Source: Mesorhizobium loti (GTDB taxonomy: Bacteria > Pseudomonadota > Alphaproteobacteria > Rhizobiales > Rhizobiaceae). From it: DNA of 64,000 nucleotides. A program made the position numbers and the translations under genes. Under the pieces are notes generated by a model that worked only from the letters and a program-made list of their open reading frames with translations, did not search any database and had not been told where the DNA came from. The stretch spans positions 377,001 through 441,000 of the forward strand of contig CP050293.1 in the NCBI GenBank assembly GCA_014189435.1, given 5' to 3'. Shown here piece after piece: positions 1-8,042 of the stretch. How positions within the stretch are numbered: the stretch's first letter is position 1; the number at the start of each line of letters is the position of its first letter.

Positions 1-116
1 TGGATGAGGGCGATGCCGATGCCGACCACCATGGCGACCAGCACCACCGGCGCGGACGCGGTGAGCACCGTCCACACCGCGTACTGGACGATGTCGAGAG
101 CGTCGGCCTCGTTCAT
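1..116 (-). CDS. fliQ: Flagellar export apparatus protein FliQ (N-terminal part)
   Basis: Only the first 38 codons lie in the window; the gene continues past the left edge. The visible protein begins MNEADALDIVQYAVWTVL and then enters a hydrophobic segment rich in V, A, G and I (about residues 15-38), as expected for the first of the two membrane helices of FliQ. FliQ is a small inner-membrane component of the flagellar type III export gate, with FliP and FliR. It follows flgD by 24 bases on the same strand, the order seen in rhizobial clusters (flaF-flbT-flgD-fliQ). The call rests on the N-terminus plus context; a virulence-type SctS protein is unlikely here. Confidence 0.85.
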   Translation of the reverse strand, partial: MNEADALDIVQYAVWTVLTASAPVVLVAMVVGIGIALI

Positions 117-140
117 GGGACTGGCTCTCTGTCGAAAGCG

Positions 141-548
141 TCAGCTCGCTGCTTTGACCGAGACGCCCGGGCCGACAGCGACTTCGGTGCCGTTCTGCAG
201 CACGGCGATGAGGCCGCTGCTGGCGAGGCGCACCGACGCCACCGTGCCCGTCGTCTTGCCGTCGGCGGAGGTTATCGAGCGCCCGATCAGTGCGTCGGCC
301 TGCGACAGTGCCGAGGACTGCATGATCTGGTCGAGCTTGGTGTTGGTCTGCACCGATTGCTCTACCTGCGAGAAGGTGGCGAGCTGGGCGACATACTGCG
401 TCGAGTCCATCGGCTTGGTCGGATCCTGGTTCTTCATCTCGGCGATCAGAAGCTTCAGGAAGGACTGGTAGTCGACCGCTGTCTTCGAAGTCGACGCGGT
501 GGCCTGGTTGGCGCCGGTCGGTATCGTCGTCGTCATGTCCACGTTCAT
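141..548 (-). CDS. flgD: Flagellar hook cap / hook assembly protein FlgD
   Basis: 135 residues. FlgD caps the growing hook and allows FlgE subunits to polymerise. The typical N-terminal FlgD signature is present: YQSFLKLLIAEMKNQDP at about residues 28-44, followed by MDSTQYVAQLATFSQVEQ. The C-terminal part (about 88-130) contains the usual short beta region (GTVASVRLASSGLIAVLQNG). It is short compared with the about 220-residue enterobacterial protein, as is normal for rhizobia, which lack the larger C-terminal domains. The ATG overlaps the flbT stop by one base (TGATG), indicating translational coupling. An internal ATG four codons downstream is an alternative start. Confidence 0.93.
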   Translation of the reverse strand: MNVDMTTTIPTGANQATASTSKTAVDYQSFLKLLIAEMKNQDPTKPMDSTQYVAQLATFSQVEQSVQTNTKLDQIMQSSALSQADALIGRSITSADGKTTGTVASVRLASSGLIAVLQNGTEVAVGPGVSVKAAS

Positions 549-991
549 CAGTATCGTGCTCCCACAGCCAGCGGGCGCTCGGCACCCGGAACGTCGTCAT
601 TGCCACCCAGCGCGCGGCGTTCGAGCGGATAAAGCGCGCGGATTGCCTTCAGCGCCTCGTAGATATGATCCTCGCCGACCATGCGGTCGATCTGTTTCAG
701 CGCAGCGCAGATCTGGGTGTCCTCGAAGCTTGCCAGCAGCAGCGGCAGCGAACGGCGGAACATGTCGCGCGCCCCGGCCGCGCCGGCCGGGTTCATCAGC
801 ATGACCTGCAGGATGAAATACAGCTGCTTGAGCGGTGTCGAGGCGTCGTCGGCCTGGATCACATGGCTTTCGAGCAGGAACTGGACGTCGTTCATCAATT
901 CGACGGTGACCTTGCGGTCGACCCGGATGACGGCACCGTTGATGTAGATCTTCTCGTTCGGCTTCAGCGATATCTTCAGCGTGTTGGTCAT
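548..991 (-). CDS. flbT: Flagellar biosynthesis repressor/regulator FlbT
   Basis: 147 residues from the ATG at 991. An in-frame upstream extension exists but lies inside flaF and has shadow composition, so the ATG overlapping the flaF stop (ATGA) was chosen. FlbT is a post-transcriptional regulator of flagellin in Alphaproteobacteria: in Caulobacter it binds the flagellin mRNA leader and promotes its decay, while in other rhizobia it can act positively. The family core is visible: NEKIYINGAVIRVDRKVTVE near the N-terminus, then FLLESHVIQADDASTPLKQL and YFILQVMLMNP. It sits next to flaF, its usual functional partner. Confidence 0.93.
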   Translation of the reverse strand: MTNTLKISLKPNEKIYINGAVIRVDRKVTVELMNDVQFLLESHVIQADDASTPLKQLYFILQVMLMNPAGAAGARDMFRRSLPLLLASFEDTQICAALKQIDRMVGEDHIYEALKAIRALYPLERRALGGNDDVPGAERPLAVGARY

Positions 992-1335
992 TGAATGCCG
1001 TCCCTGATGATCTGGGACACCTCGATCAGCCCTTCGAAATTGTTGGTGCGGCCCTGGCGGATGTCCTCCGCCTCGCGCAGCAGCCACAGGCCGATGGAAA
1101 TGAGGTTGGCGCGCAGTTCCTTGGGCAGGGCGTTGTCGCTGGAGCCGAGATCCTCGACGAAAGCCGCCCAGACGCGGTTGGTGAAATGAAGCGCTTCGAT
1201 GGCCTCCATCGAACCTTGGCCGGCGGCGGCGGCCGCCGCCAACATGTCGATCGAGCGGGTCAGGAGTTCCCGCTCGCGGTCCTTCGCGTCGGCAACGGAG
1301 GTGCTCTGGATGTCGGCGTAGGAGAATTGGTACAT
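988..1335 (-). CDS. flaF: Flagellar biosynthesis regulator FlaF
   Basis: 115 residues. FlaF is a small cytoplasmic protein needed for flagellin synthesis or secretion in Alphaproteobacteria, acting with FlbT. Family features are visible: start MYQFSYADIQ, then RERELLTRSIDMLAAA, the conserved central NRVWAAFVEDLGSSDNALP and the helical segment ELRANLISIGLWLLREAEDI. The stop overlaps the flbT start by four bases. It lies 31 bases downstream of flgL on the same strand, within one polycistron running from the regulator gene through flgE to fliQ. Confidence 0.93.
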   Translation of the reverse strand: MYQFSYADIQSTSVADAKDRERELLTRSIDMLAAAAAAGQGSMEAIEALHFTNRVWAAFVEDLGSSDNALPKELRANLISIGLWLLREAEDIRQGRTNNFEGLIEVSQIIRDGIQ

Positions 1336-1366
1336 CGTTGGGGCTCTACCGTTCCATTATGCGTTG

Positions 1367-2410
1367 TCAGGTCAGGTAATTCAACAGACTGAGCTGCTGC
1401 AGGCGTGCGGTCAGCGCGAAGGACGTTTCGATGTGCTGGGTCAGGTCGGCGACCCGGGTCGCGGCTTCGGCCGGATCGACGCCTTCCAGATCGAGAATAT
1501 GCCGTTCGAAAAGGTCGACCTGCGTCTTCATGCGGTCGTTTGCATCGGAAACCCGTTTCTGGGCGATGCCGGTCTCGGACTGAACCTGGGCAATGCCGCT
1601 CAGCGCTTCGCCGACGATTGCCGTCGAGCGGCTGACGACCGTATTCTTCGCGGCCTGGCTGATGTTGCTGGACATCAGGCTGGATACCATGGCTGCCGCC
1701 ATGGCGAGCTTCTTGATGCCGTCACTGTTGGCACTGGTCGAGGTCGGTGTGGTTTCGTTGAGGGCGATACGGCTGACGATCTGCTGGTCGGTGGCGTTCG
1801 ACCAGTTGCCTTGCCAGCCCGCGCCCATGAACTGCGGTATGACGTCGTTGGTGATGAAATCGTCCATCTGGGCAGCCGTGATGTTGGCCGCTGCCGGGTC
1901 ATCCTGGGTGAAACCGAAATTGGCGACGAAGGAAGCATCGAATGCCGCCTTGGCGGGCGAGCCGGCGGCGGTGAAGTCGTTGATCGGCTTGACGTCGGTG
2001 TTGGTGCCGGCGAACAGGTATTCGCCATTGACGCTGGTGTTGAGGATCGAGGTCAGCTGCTGGATGGTCGCCTTGCCGGAGGATTGGGTGAGACTGTTGG
2101 AAGAATCGCTTGATGAAGCGGTGGTCAGGGCGGACAGCAAGGCCTGCGCGGCGCTGGAGAGCTGGCTAAGCGAGGTCTGCGTCGAGGAGAGCCGGGCGCC
2201 GACCAGGCCGTTGGAATCGATGATGACGTTGAGCCGGTCAAGATCGCGCTGGAAGGTGACGGCCTGGGTGGTGCGCCCGCCGAGAGCCAGCCCGACATCG
2301 GCGACCCTGCCCGTCGAGGATTCTTTCGTGGCTTTGACGAGATCGGCCTGCATGCGCATCTGCTGGGAGCGCATGGCATTCGACAAAGCGGCTGACGAGA
2401 CTGAAGTCAT
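1367..2410 (-). CDS. flgL: Flagellar hook-filament junction protein FlgL (HAP3)
   Basis: 347 residues. FlgL is the second hook-associated protein and joins hook to filament. It has the flagellin-like helical ends: the N-terminal region contains SNAMRSQQMRMQADLVKATKES with GRVADVGLALGG, and the C-terminal region contains IEGVDPAEAATRVADL-type flagellin C-domain sequence (here LEGVDPAEAATRVADLTQHI) ending LQQLSLLNYLT. The middle is alanine/serine-rich and variable. The ATG lies 3 bases after the flgK stop, so the pair is translationally coupled. Confidence 0.93.
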   Translation of the reverse strand: MTSVSSAALSNAMRSQQMRMQADLVKATKESSTGRVADVGLALGGRTTQAVTFQRDLDRLNVIIDSNGLVGARLSSTQTSLSQLSSAAQALLSALTTASSSDSSNSLTQSSGKATIQQLTSILNTSVNGEYLFAGTNTDVKPINDFTAAGSPAKAAFDASFVANFGFTQDDPAAANITAAQMDDFITNDVIPQFMGAGWQGNWSNATDQQIVSRIALNETTPTSTSANSDGIKKLAMAAAMVSSLMSSNISQAAKNTVVSRSTAIVGEALSGIAQVQSETGIAQKRVSDANDRMKTQVDLFERHILDLEGVDPAEAATRVADLTQHIETSFALTARLQQLSLLNYLT

Positions 2411-2413
2411 GGA

Positions 2414-3868
2414 TTATCCCACCGCGTTGAGCAAGGCCGTCAGCATGTCGTCGACGGTTTTCATCATCCGGGCCGATGCCTGATAGGTGTGTTCGAGGTC
2501 GAGCAGCAGCGACATTTCCTGGTCGACATTGACGCCGGTCGCGTTGGACAGCGCCTCGGCGCTGCGCGACGCCAGTGCTTCCTTGGCGTCGGAGGCGGTT
2601 GAAGCCTGCTGGCGCACGCCTTGGAACCAGCCGATCGAATTGGCGGCGTAGTCGGAGACGCTGGACGTTGCCGAAACCCCGGCGGCGGGGTCGAAAGTCA
2701 TCGGCTGGTCGAGCCGGTCGCCATAGGCAATCAGAAGGGTGGAATAGGATGCGCCGCCGCCGGTGTTGGCGACATAGGCGGCACCGTTGGCGCCGCCATC
2801 GCGCAGCAGCGTCGGATTGCCGCCGGCACTCGGGTCCATCGCCGCATTGACGCTGATGGACGCGGCAAGGCCGTTGACCAGCGTGCCCGCGGCCGGGATG
2901 GCCGGCGCCCCCGACCAGGTGAACAGACCGGCGGCATTGGGCATCGAAGGTGCGGTCTCGGCGAAGGCGGTGATCAGGCCACGCGCGGTCTCGTCGAGCT
3001 GGCTCTGCATGGTCGAGGCGACGCCGTCACGCAATTGCAGCAGGCCGGCAAGTGTGCCGCTGGCGCTGGTGTTGCCGCCGGCTCCCGCCGAGATCGGCAC
3101 ATTGTCGATATAGACGGCATTGCCAGCCGCACCCGCGGTGTAGCCGGCGGATGCCGCGAAGGTGACCGTGCGCGGTATCGTCTCGAACAATGTCGTGCCG
3201 TCGCCGGTGGTAATGACCATGTCATTGTCGCCACGCGTGAAGGTCGACACCGGGACATAGTTCGAAATCTTCTTCAAAAGCGCGTCACGCTGGTCGAGCG
3301 CGTCGGAAACGTCGGTGCCGGAACGGGTTCCGGACATGACCGCCGTGTTGGCGTCCTGGAATTGGCTGAGCAGCGAGTTCAGGTCGTCGACGGCCGTGGC
3401 GATCTGGCCGTCGGTCTGGGTGCGGAAATCCTGGACGGCCTTGGAGCCCTCATTTAGCGAGCGCACGACCTGCTTGGCCGCGTCGATGACGCTGGCGCCG
3501 AGGTTCTGGTTGGACGGCGAGGTGGCGTAGAGCTGCAGTGCCTTCTGCAGGTCGGCGATTGAGGTCGAGGGCGAGGACGCATTGTCGACGCCATTGACCG
3601 CAACGCCCAGCTGATCCATGCCGCTATAGAGCGCGTTCTGGCCGCTCCAGGCCGACAGCGCGGCGAGGTTCTGGCGGAACAGAAGCTCGTTGGTGGCGCG
3701 CTGGATATCGACCGAACGCGCGCCCGGCGCCGTGCTGGTGACGATGGCCTGGCGGCGCGAATAGTCCGGGTTGGAGGCGTCGGCGACGTTGCGCGAGACG
3801 ACGCTGGTCTGTCGCGCGGTGTTCATAAGCGCCGACTGGGCGATACTCAATGCGGTAGACAGTGACAT
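2414..3868 (-). CDS. flgK: Flagellar hook-associated protein FlgK (HAP1)
   Basis: 484 residues. FlgK forms the first hook-filament junction layer. The N-terminus (SLSTALSIAQSALMNTARQ, then SVVSRNVADASNPDYSRRQA) carries the rod/hook-type N-terminal motif, in which the usual NIAN is replaced by NVAD. The C-terminus (VDQEMSLLLDLEHTYQASAR, MMKTVDDMLTALLNAVG) is the standard axial-protein C-terminal helix. The middle is alanine/glycine-rich. The length is close to that of other rhizobial FlgK proteins. It sits 27 bases downstream of flgE in the same operon. Confidence 0.94.
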   Translation of the reverse strand: MSLSTALSIAQSALMNTARQTSVVSRNVADASNPDYSRRQAIVTSTAPGARSVDIQRATNELLFRQNLAALSAWSGQNALYSGMDQLGVAVNGVDNASSPSTSIADLQKALQLYATSPSNQNLGASVIDAAKQVVRSLNEGSKAVQDFRTQTDGQIATAVDDLNSLLSQFQDANTAVMSGTRSGTDVSDALDQRDALLKKISNYVPVSTFTRGDNDMVITTGDGTTLFETIPRTVTFAASAGYTAGAAGNAVYIDNVPISAGAGGNTSASGTLAGLLQLRDGVASTMQSQLDETARGLITAFAETAPSMPNAAGLFTWSGAPAIPAAGTLVNGLAASISVNAAMDPSAGGNPTLLRDGGANGAAYVANTGGGASYSTLLIAYGDRLDQPMTFDPAAGVSATSSVSDYAANSIGWFQGVRQQASTASDAKEALASRSAEALSNATGVNVDQEMSLLLDLEHTYQASARMMKTVDDMLTALLNAVG

Positions 3869-3895
3869 GCGGGTCTTTCGCGGGCGGCGCCCGTT

Positions 3896-5155
3896 TTATC
3901 GCTTCAGGTTGACAAGGACGTCCATCAGATCGGAACCGGTCTGGAAGACTTTCGAATTGGCGGTGTAGCTGCGCTGCGCCGCGATCATGTTGGTCAGTTC
4001 TTCGGCGATGTCGACGTTGGAGTTCTCGAGCGCGCCGGAGATGATGGAGCCGAGCTTGCCTTCATTGGCGAAGCCGACACGGACCGCGCCGGATTCGGTG
4101 CCCTGTGAGTAGACGTTGCCGGGCAGCGCGGTGAGCTGGTCCGGGCTCTGCACGTCGGCCAGCGGAATCTTGTAGAGCGGCTTGGTGGAGCCGTCCTTGT
4201 ACTGCGCGTAGATAGTGCCGTCCTTGCTGATCTGGACCTTGTCGATGGTGCTCGGCGCGTTGCCGTTGACCTGGGCGTCGGAAACGGTGAAGCCGGCGCC
4301 GAGCTGGGTCAGCGCCGACAGATCGAGATTGAGGCTGGCGCCGTTCGGCACGGTAAATGAAACGCCGGTGGGCGTGCCGGTGAGCTTGCCGGTGGTGGTG
4401 TCGAAGGTCAGGTTGGCCGAACCCAGCAAGCCGCCGGCGGTGTAGGGGAACGATGTTCCAGCGGTGGCCTTCGACTGATCGAAGACCGCCACCTGCCAGG
4501 TGCCGGCGCCGGTGTTGGTGAAATAGACGTCGAGCAGCTTCTTGTTGCCGAGATTGTCGTAGGCGACCATCGAGGATTTCGACGTGTATTGCGCGGTCGC
4601 AGCGTTGGCGGCGGGCAGATTGGCGGTCGCGACCGGTGTCGCGCCCGCCGGCAGGTTGCCGGCATAGCTACCCTCGGTGCTCGGCGTTGCGGTCATTCCC
4701 TGGTCGGAGATGACAACCGGGACCAGTCCCTCGAAACCATTGACCGTCGCTGCCGGCACGCCATTCTCGTAGCTGTAGGCCATCAGCTGGAAGCCGGCCG
4801 AGTTGACCAGCCTGCCCTGCCCATCGGGAACGAAAGCGCCGGCGCGGGTCAGGTAGGGCGTACCGCTCGGATCCTGAACGACAAAGAAGCCATCGCCGCT
4901 GACGGCAAGGTCGGAGACCGAGGTCGTGTATTGAAGGACGCCCGGATCGCTGACCGCCTGGCGGATCGTCGTGGTGACGCCGCCGGAATTGTAGGCGCCG
5001 CCCGTCGACGGCATGACCAGCGTCGAAAATTCGGCGGAGGACCGCTTGTAACCCGTGGTGTCGGAATTGGCGATGTTGTCGGCGACCGTCGACAGGCGGT
5101 TTGCCTGCGCGTTCATGCCGGAAACGCCGGTCCGCATCATTCCATAGAGGCTCAT
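3896..5155 (-). CDS. flgE: Flagellar hook protein FlgE
   Basis: 419 residues. FlgE is the hook subunit. The N-terminal axial motif is clear (MSLYGMMRTGVSGMNAQANR, then LSTVADNIANSDTTGYKRS), as is the C-terminal motif (SNVDIAEELTNMIAAQRSYT, ANSKVFQTGSDLMDVLVNLKR). The central part contains the FlgE beta domain, with VAYDNLGNKKLLDVYFTNTG and a TIDKVQISKDGTIYAQYKDG segment. It is the first structural gene after the regulator rem/ftcR, with a 79-base gap that may hold a leader or weak promoter. The hook-length controller fliK/motD lies upstream in the same cluster. Confidence 0.96.
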   Translation of the reverse strand: MSLYGMMRTGVSGMNAQANRLSTVADNIANSDTTGYKRSSAEFSTLVMPSTGGAYNSGGVTTTIRQAVSDPGVLQYTTSVSDLAVSGDGFFVVQDPSGTPYLTRAGAFVPDGQGRLVNSAGFQLMAYSYENGVPAATVNGFEGLVPVVISDQGMTATPSTEGSYAGNLPAGATPVATANLPAANAATAQYTSKSSMVAYDNLGNKKLLDVYFTNTGAGTWQVAVFDQSKATAGTSFPYTAGGLLGSANLTFDTTTGKLTGTPTGVSFTVPNGASLNLDLSALTQLGAGFTVSDAQVNGNAPSTIDKVQISKDGTIYAQYKDGSTKPLYKIPLADVQSPDQLTALPGNVYSQGTESGAVRVGFANEGKLGSIISGALENSNVDIAEELTNMIAAQRSYTANSKVFQTGSDLMDVLVNLKR

Positions 5156-5234
5156 CGAAACGTCTCCGCTGTGTCCATGCCACTGGCAACGAGGCTACGC
5201 GTGTTTTCTTGCGCGAGGCTGGCGCGGCGCTGCA

Positions 5235-5903
5235 TCAGAAGACGAGCCGGTAGCCAAGGAAACGCTTGGAATCGATCGGGTCTGTGCCCAGCTTCTCGCG
5301 CAGCTTCTTGCGCAGTTTGCTGATGTGGCTTTCCACCACGTTCTCCTCGACCTCTTCGTCGAAGATGCCGTAGATGGCGTTGAAAACCTGGGTCTTGGTG
5401 ACCCGGCGTCCGCGATTGCTCGCCAGATATTCAAGGATTCGGCGCTCACGGCGCGGCAAGGGGAGGGGCTGACCGTCGATCTCGGGGTCGCGGCCGTCCA
5501 TGAAGATGCGCATGGCGCCGATCTCGGTGTAGGCGACGTCTTCCTGGGCGCGGCGACGGATGGCGGTGATGCGGGCCAGAATCTCTCTGATATGGACGGG
5601 CTTGCGAATGACATCGTCGACGCCGCTCTCGAACAACCGCAGCGTGTTCTCCAGGGAATGCTGTTCGCTCAGCGCAATGACCGGAGCGCCGGTGCGGTCG
5701 CGGATCTGGCGGGGAGAGATGGAGCCTTCGCGGCAGTCGCCGATAAGGAAGGCCCTGACCGAGCGCAGATCGGTGTCGGCGGCGGAGTTCACCCACTCGC
5801 CGAATTCGCCGGACGCAAAGCCTGCACAGGCGATGCCCTCACGATCGAAAAGTGAATTGTATCCCTCTGTTACGAGCTCCCGCTCGTCAACGATCACAAT
5901 CAT
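5235..5903 (-). CDS. ftcR: Orphan OmpR-type response regulator Rem/FtcR, flagellar gene activator
   Basis: 222 residues from the ATG at 5903; a 24-residue in-frame extension upstream is possible but unlike the family. An N-terminal receiver-like domain (about 1-120) has an acidic pair D6/E7, a candidate phospho-acceptor D56 (LIGD) and a KP lysine near residue 103. The C-terminal winged helix (about 130-222) contains [18 protein letters not shown] and [20 protein letters not shown]. Length and position just before flgE match Rem of Sinorhizobium, which is activated by VisNR and turns on later flagellar genes, and FtcR of Brucella. No histidine kinase gene is nearby. It is preceded by a 223-base gap that probably carries its promoter. 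Confidence 0.9.
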   Translation of the reverse strand: MIVIVDERELVTEGYNSLFDREGIACAGFASGEFGEWVNSAADTDLRSVRAFLIGDCREGSISPRQIRDRTGAPVIALSEQHSLENTLRLFESGVDDVIRKPVHIREILARITAIRRRAQEDVAYTEIGAMRIFMDGRDPEIDGQPLPLPRRERRILEYLASNRGRRVTKTQVFNAIYGIFDEEVEENVVESHISKLRKKLREKLGTDPIDSKRFLGYRLVF

Positions 5904-6073
5904 CGGCCCCGCCTTCCGAATCAAATCATTTGCCCCGTGAAGAGAGGCGTATCCGCTGGCGAGAATCCTGAACAACCGTCATTTCTTGTAGCTAGTTTCT
6001 TGGGAGTCTGGAATCGTATCGGTTGCATTAGCGTGCGACCAGATATGCTTTCGGTGGCAAGTTCTGACCAAGT

Positions 6074-6103
6074 CAAACCAACAATTCCGAGTTGTACGGT
6101 TTG
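6074..6103. promoter_or_regulatory. Inverted repeat upstream of rem/ftcR (possible operator or weak terminator)
   Basis: In the 5904-6126 gap, arms CAAACC (6074-6079) and GGTTTG (6098-6103) enclose a second complementary pair ACAA/TTGT (6081-6084 and 6092-6095). It lies about 170-200 bases upstream of the rem/ftcR start and just downstream of the transglycosylase stop. The gap is more AT-rich than its surroundings. It could be an operator for the regulator that drives rem (VisNR in Sinorhizobium) or part of the 3' end of the upstream transcript; it has no clear T-run. Visual evidence only. Confidence 0.3.
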
Positions 6104-6126
6104 TCTATTAGAAGCGTGAAATGCGC

Positions 6127-6714
6127 TTACGGGTTGCAGAAGCCACGAGCGTTCGCGGTCCATTTTCCAAAGCCGGTGGCGACCATGTTGGCAATGACGC
6201 GGCAGACATAGATCTTCTGCGCCGGATCGTTGTCGGGGCCGGCGTGATAGCGGGCGACAGCCATCGACCAGGTCTCGTGTCGGGCATGGAGGCTGGCCAG
6301 GAAGCGCGCCGCATAGTCGACGTTCTGGCGTGGGTCGAGCATGTCCTCGACGCTGCGAAAATGCGAAGCGTGGTAGTGGTGGTTGATCTGCATGCAGCCC
6401 AGATCGATCAGCGTCTTGCCCTCGCGCCGGGCATTGGCGAAGGCGGCAAGGGCCTCGGTACGGCTCCTCGGAAAGACCGCTTTTCCTTCTATATTCAAGG
6501 CGTTGGGTTGAAGGCTGCCCTTGTTGCCGGTCTCCGTCAAGCCAACGGCATAGAGGATGCCGGCGGGCACGCCATAGCGATCGGCGGCGCGCAGGATTTC
6601 CGGCTCGCAAGGGTTGGTTGCGGCTGCGGCAGCGCTTGCCGCGCTAGATAAAGATATCGCCGCCAGCGCGCTCGCGAGAAGGCGAAGTGCCGCGGCCGTA
6701 GTCCTGCGCGTCAT
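6127..6714 (-). CDS. Lytic transglycosylase (SLT domain), probably flagellum-associated
   Basis: 195 residues from the ATG at 6714. An N-terminal signal peptide is visible (MTRRTTAAALRLLASALAA followed by an alanine-rich cleavage region to about residue 32). The SLT fold follows: GVPAGILYAVGLTETGNKG places the catalytic glutamate in LTETG, then LIDLGCMQINHHYHASHF and VDYAARFLASLH, AVARYHAGP. Such enzymes cleave peptidoglycan to let the rod through; rhizobial flagellar clusters encode one near the hook genes. The start lies inside the last 71 bases of the fliK/motD frame, so the two genes overlap; a later start would lose the signal peptide. Confidence 0.82.
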   Translation of the reverse strand: MTRRTTAAALRLLASALAAISLSSAASAAAAATNPCEPEILRAADRYGVPAGILYAVGLTETGNKGSLQPNALNIEGKAVFPRSRTEALAAFANARREGKTLIDLGCMQINHHYHASHFRSVEDMLDPRQNVDYAARFLASLHARHETWSMAVARYHAGPDNDPAQKIYVCRVIANMVATGFGKWTANARGFCNP

Positions 6715-7642
6715 CGTTGCGTTTCCCTGAGGATTGCTGGCCCGATTGCTGGCCGCCGGCTCCGGAACTGCCGCCGCCCGAATTCCCCGGCTGGAAGGAT
6801 GATGGATCGCGGCCTGTTGCCGCCGGCAACGGGGCGGTTGCATCGGTGCGGGTTGTAGAGGGAACCGCTACCGAAGGTTGTAGGATTGTGACCTTGTCAA
6901 CCTCGAAGCCAAGCCCCCGCAGCGACTTGACGATGGCCTCGCTGTCGGCGGACAGCCGACGATAGGCGTCGTGTGATTCAGGCTTCAGCTCAATCGAAAG
7001 TTGTTCTCCGGAGAGGCGAAGATGGGCCGTCACCATGCCGAGTTCGGCGGGGTGAAGTTCGATCTTCAACATATGTGTCGGAACGGCAACAGGGCTGGCC
7101 AGCTGAGCGGCCGCGGATGAGGCTGAAAGCGCCTTTTGTGGGCCGCTGTCGGCGGCTATGGCGTTGATCACATTGAGGGCGGCCTGGCTGATGGGACTCT
7201 GCGGCGGTGCGGGGAAGCTCTGTTCGGACACCACGTCGATGCGTGCGGCGGACAGGGACTGTTTCCCCGCTTCGGGCCGCATCGAGGACTGGACATCCCC
7301 GATACTCTTCATCGCCGAGGCGGTGTGCTTCGACAGCACGCCGGGCACCTCGGCAGCCGGCGCGTCTGGCAGCTTCGGGGCAGCCACTGTGTTGTCGCGT
7401 TTCGGCGCGCTGGAGACAGAGCTCGGTGGCTGAGCGTCAAGCTCCGTCAAAGGCCCGTCGACGATCGACACTTGCTCCGGCTTCGAGATGGTTTCGAGGG
7501 CCTCGCGTCCGGCCGTGGATTTTGATCGATAGGTTTTCGGCAGGGGGAGCTTGCCCGTCGAGTGCCGGGTTCGATGGGCTCTCGGCGGCTGCCGCGTCGC
7601 GCCCGGACGCCTTGGCCGACGTCGAGAAATGGCGCAGGTCAT
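6644..7642 (-). CDS. fliK: Flagellar hook-length control protein FliK/MotD, C-terminal part (frame-shifted half)
   Basis: Open frame of 332 codons; only the part downstream of about 7550 looks genuinely coding. The first about 40 residues are arginine-rich and shadow-like. The C-terminal half carries the FliK C-terminal domain: LKIELHPAELGMVTAHLRLS, then GEQLSIELKPESHDAYRRL and GLGFEVDKVTILQP. A low-complexity Gly/Ser/Gln tail follows. This domain senses hook length and switches export specificity through FlhB. It is in the +1 frame relative to the N-terminal piece (7437-8042). The two should form one protein of about 465 residues, as in Sinorhizobium, where MotD is FliK. Confidence 0.75.
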   Translation of the reverse strand: MTCAISRRRPRRPGATRQPPRAHRTRHSTGKLPLPKTYRSKSTAGREALETISKPEQVSIVDGPLTELDAQPPSSVSSAPKRDNTVAAPKLPDAPAAEVPGVLSKHTASAMKSIGDVQSSMRPEAGKQSLSAARIDVVSEQSFPAPPQSPISQAALNVINAIAADSGPQKALSASSAAAQLASPVAVPTHMLKIELHPAELGMVTAHLRLSGEQLSIELKPESHDAYRRLSADSEAIVKSLRGLGFEVDKVTILQPSVAVPSTTRTDATAPLPAATGRDPSSFQPGNSGGGSSGAGGQQSGQQSSGKRNDDAQDYGRGTSPSRERAGGDIFI

Positions 7643-8042
7643 GAAACGCGATCAGCAGCGACAGGTCGTCCTGAAGCGGCACGGCATCGGCATCCGGTGT
7701 CGGCTCTTCGGCGTCGGCATCGTCCTTGCGCGCCTTTGCTTCCAGGTCGTCCTTGCCGATTTTCACGGTCGGCACTTTGGTCGAAATGGTCTTTCCGGGA
7801 TCGGCCGACGCCGGTTCGGCCTTGCCGCCATGCCCGGCAAGGCCGGCGGCAAGTTTGCCCCAGCGCTGGTCGCGCGATCCCGCCTCGGTCGCCGGCTGCC
7901 GTTCCGGGCGGCCAGGGTTCGTGTCGCCGCGCAGCATCTTGCCGAAGCCGGCGTCGTCGTTCCTGCCATTCGCAGCCGGTTGCTCCGATGTCGCGCGCGT
8001 GGAGGCAAATCCTGGCAAGGCCGAGCCGAGGCTGGTGGTCAT
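7437..8042 (-). CDS. motD: Flagellar hook-length control protein FliK/MotD, N-terminal part (truncated by frameshift)
   Basis: 201-codon frame starting with an ATG that overlaps the motC stop (ATGA). It is hydrophilic and low in order, as expected for the N-terminal ruler part of FliK: MTTSLGSALPGFAST, then acidic and basic stretches and DDLSLLIAFHDLRHFSTS. Sense composition is convincing to about ENLSIKIHG (near 7510); the last about 20 residues look out of frame. Continuing into the FliK C-terminal domain needs one base to be skipped, somewhere between about 7505 and 7560, where short runs CCCCC and AAAA occur. A sequencing or assembly error, a true mutation, or (least likely) programmed frameshifting could explain it. 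Confidence 0.7.
   Translation of the reverse strand: MTTSLGSALPGFASTRATSEQPAANGRNDDAGFGKMLRGDTNPGRPERQPATEAGSRDQRWGKLAAGLAGHGGKAEPASADPGKTISTKVPTVKIGKDDLEAKARKDDADAEEPTPDADAVPLQDDLSLLIAFHDLRHFSTSAKASGRDAAAAESPSNPALDGQAPPAENLSIKIHGRTRGPRNHLEAGASVDRRRAFDGA

Noticed and set aside
5904..6126. Sigma-54 or sigma-28 promoters for flagellar genes
   Set aside because: No convincing GG-N10-GC or TAAA-N15-GCCGATAA elements were seen in the flagellar gaps; the VisNR-Rem scheme uses other promoters.
6108..6651. Plus-strand frames opposite the lytic transglycosylase
   Set aside because: Antisense shadows of a protein with signal peptide and SLT motifs.
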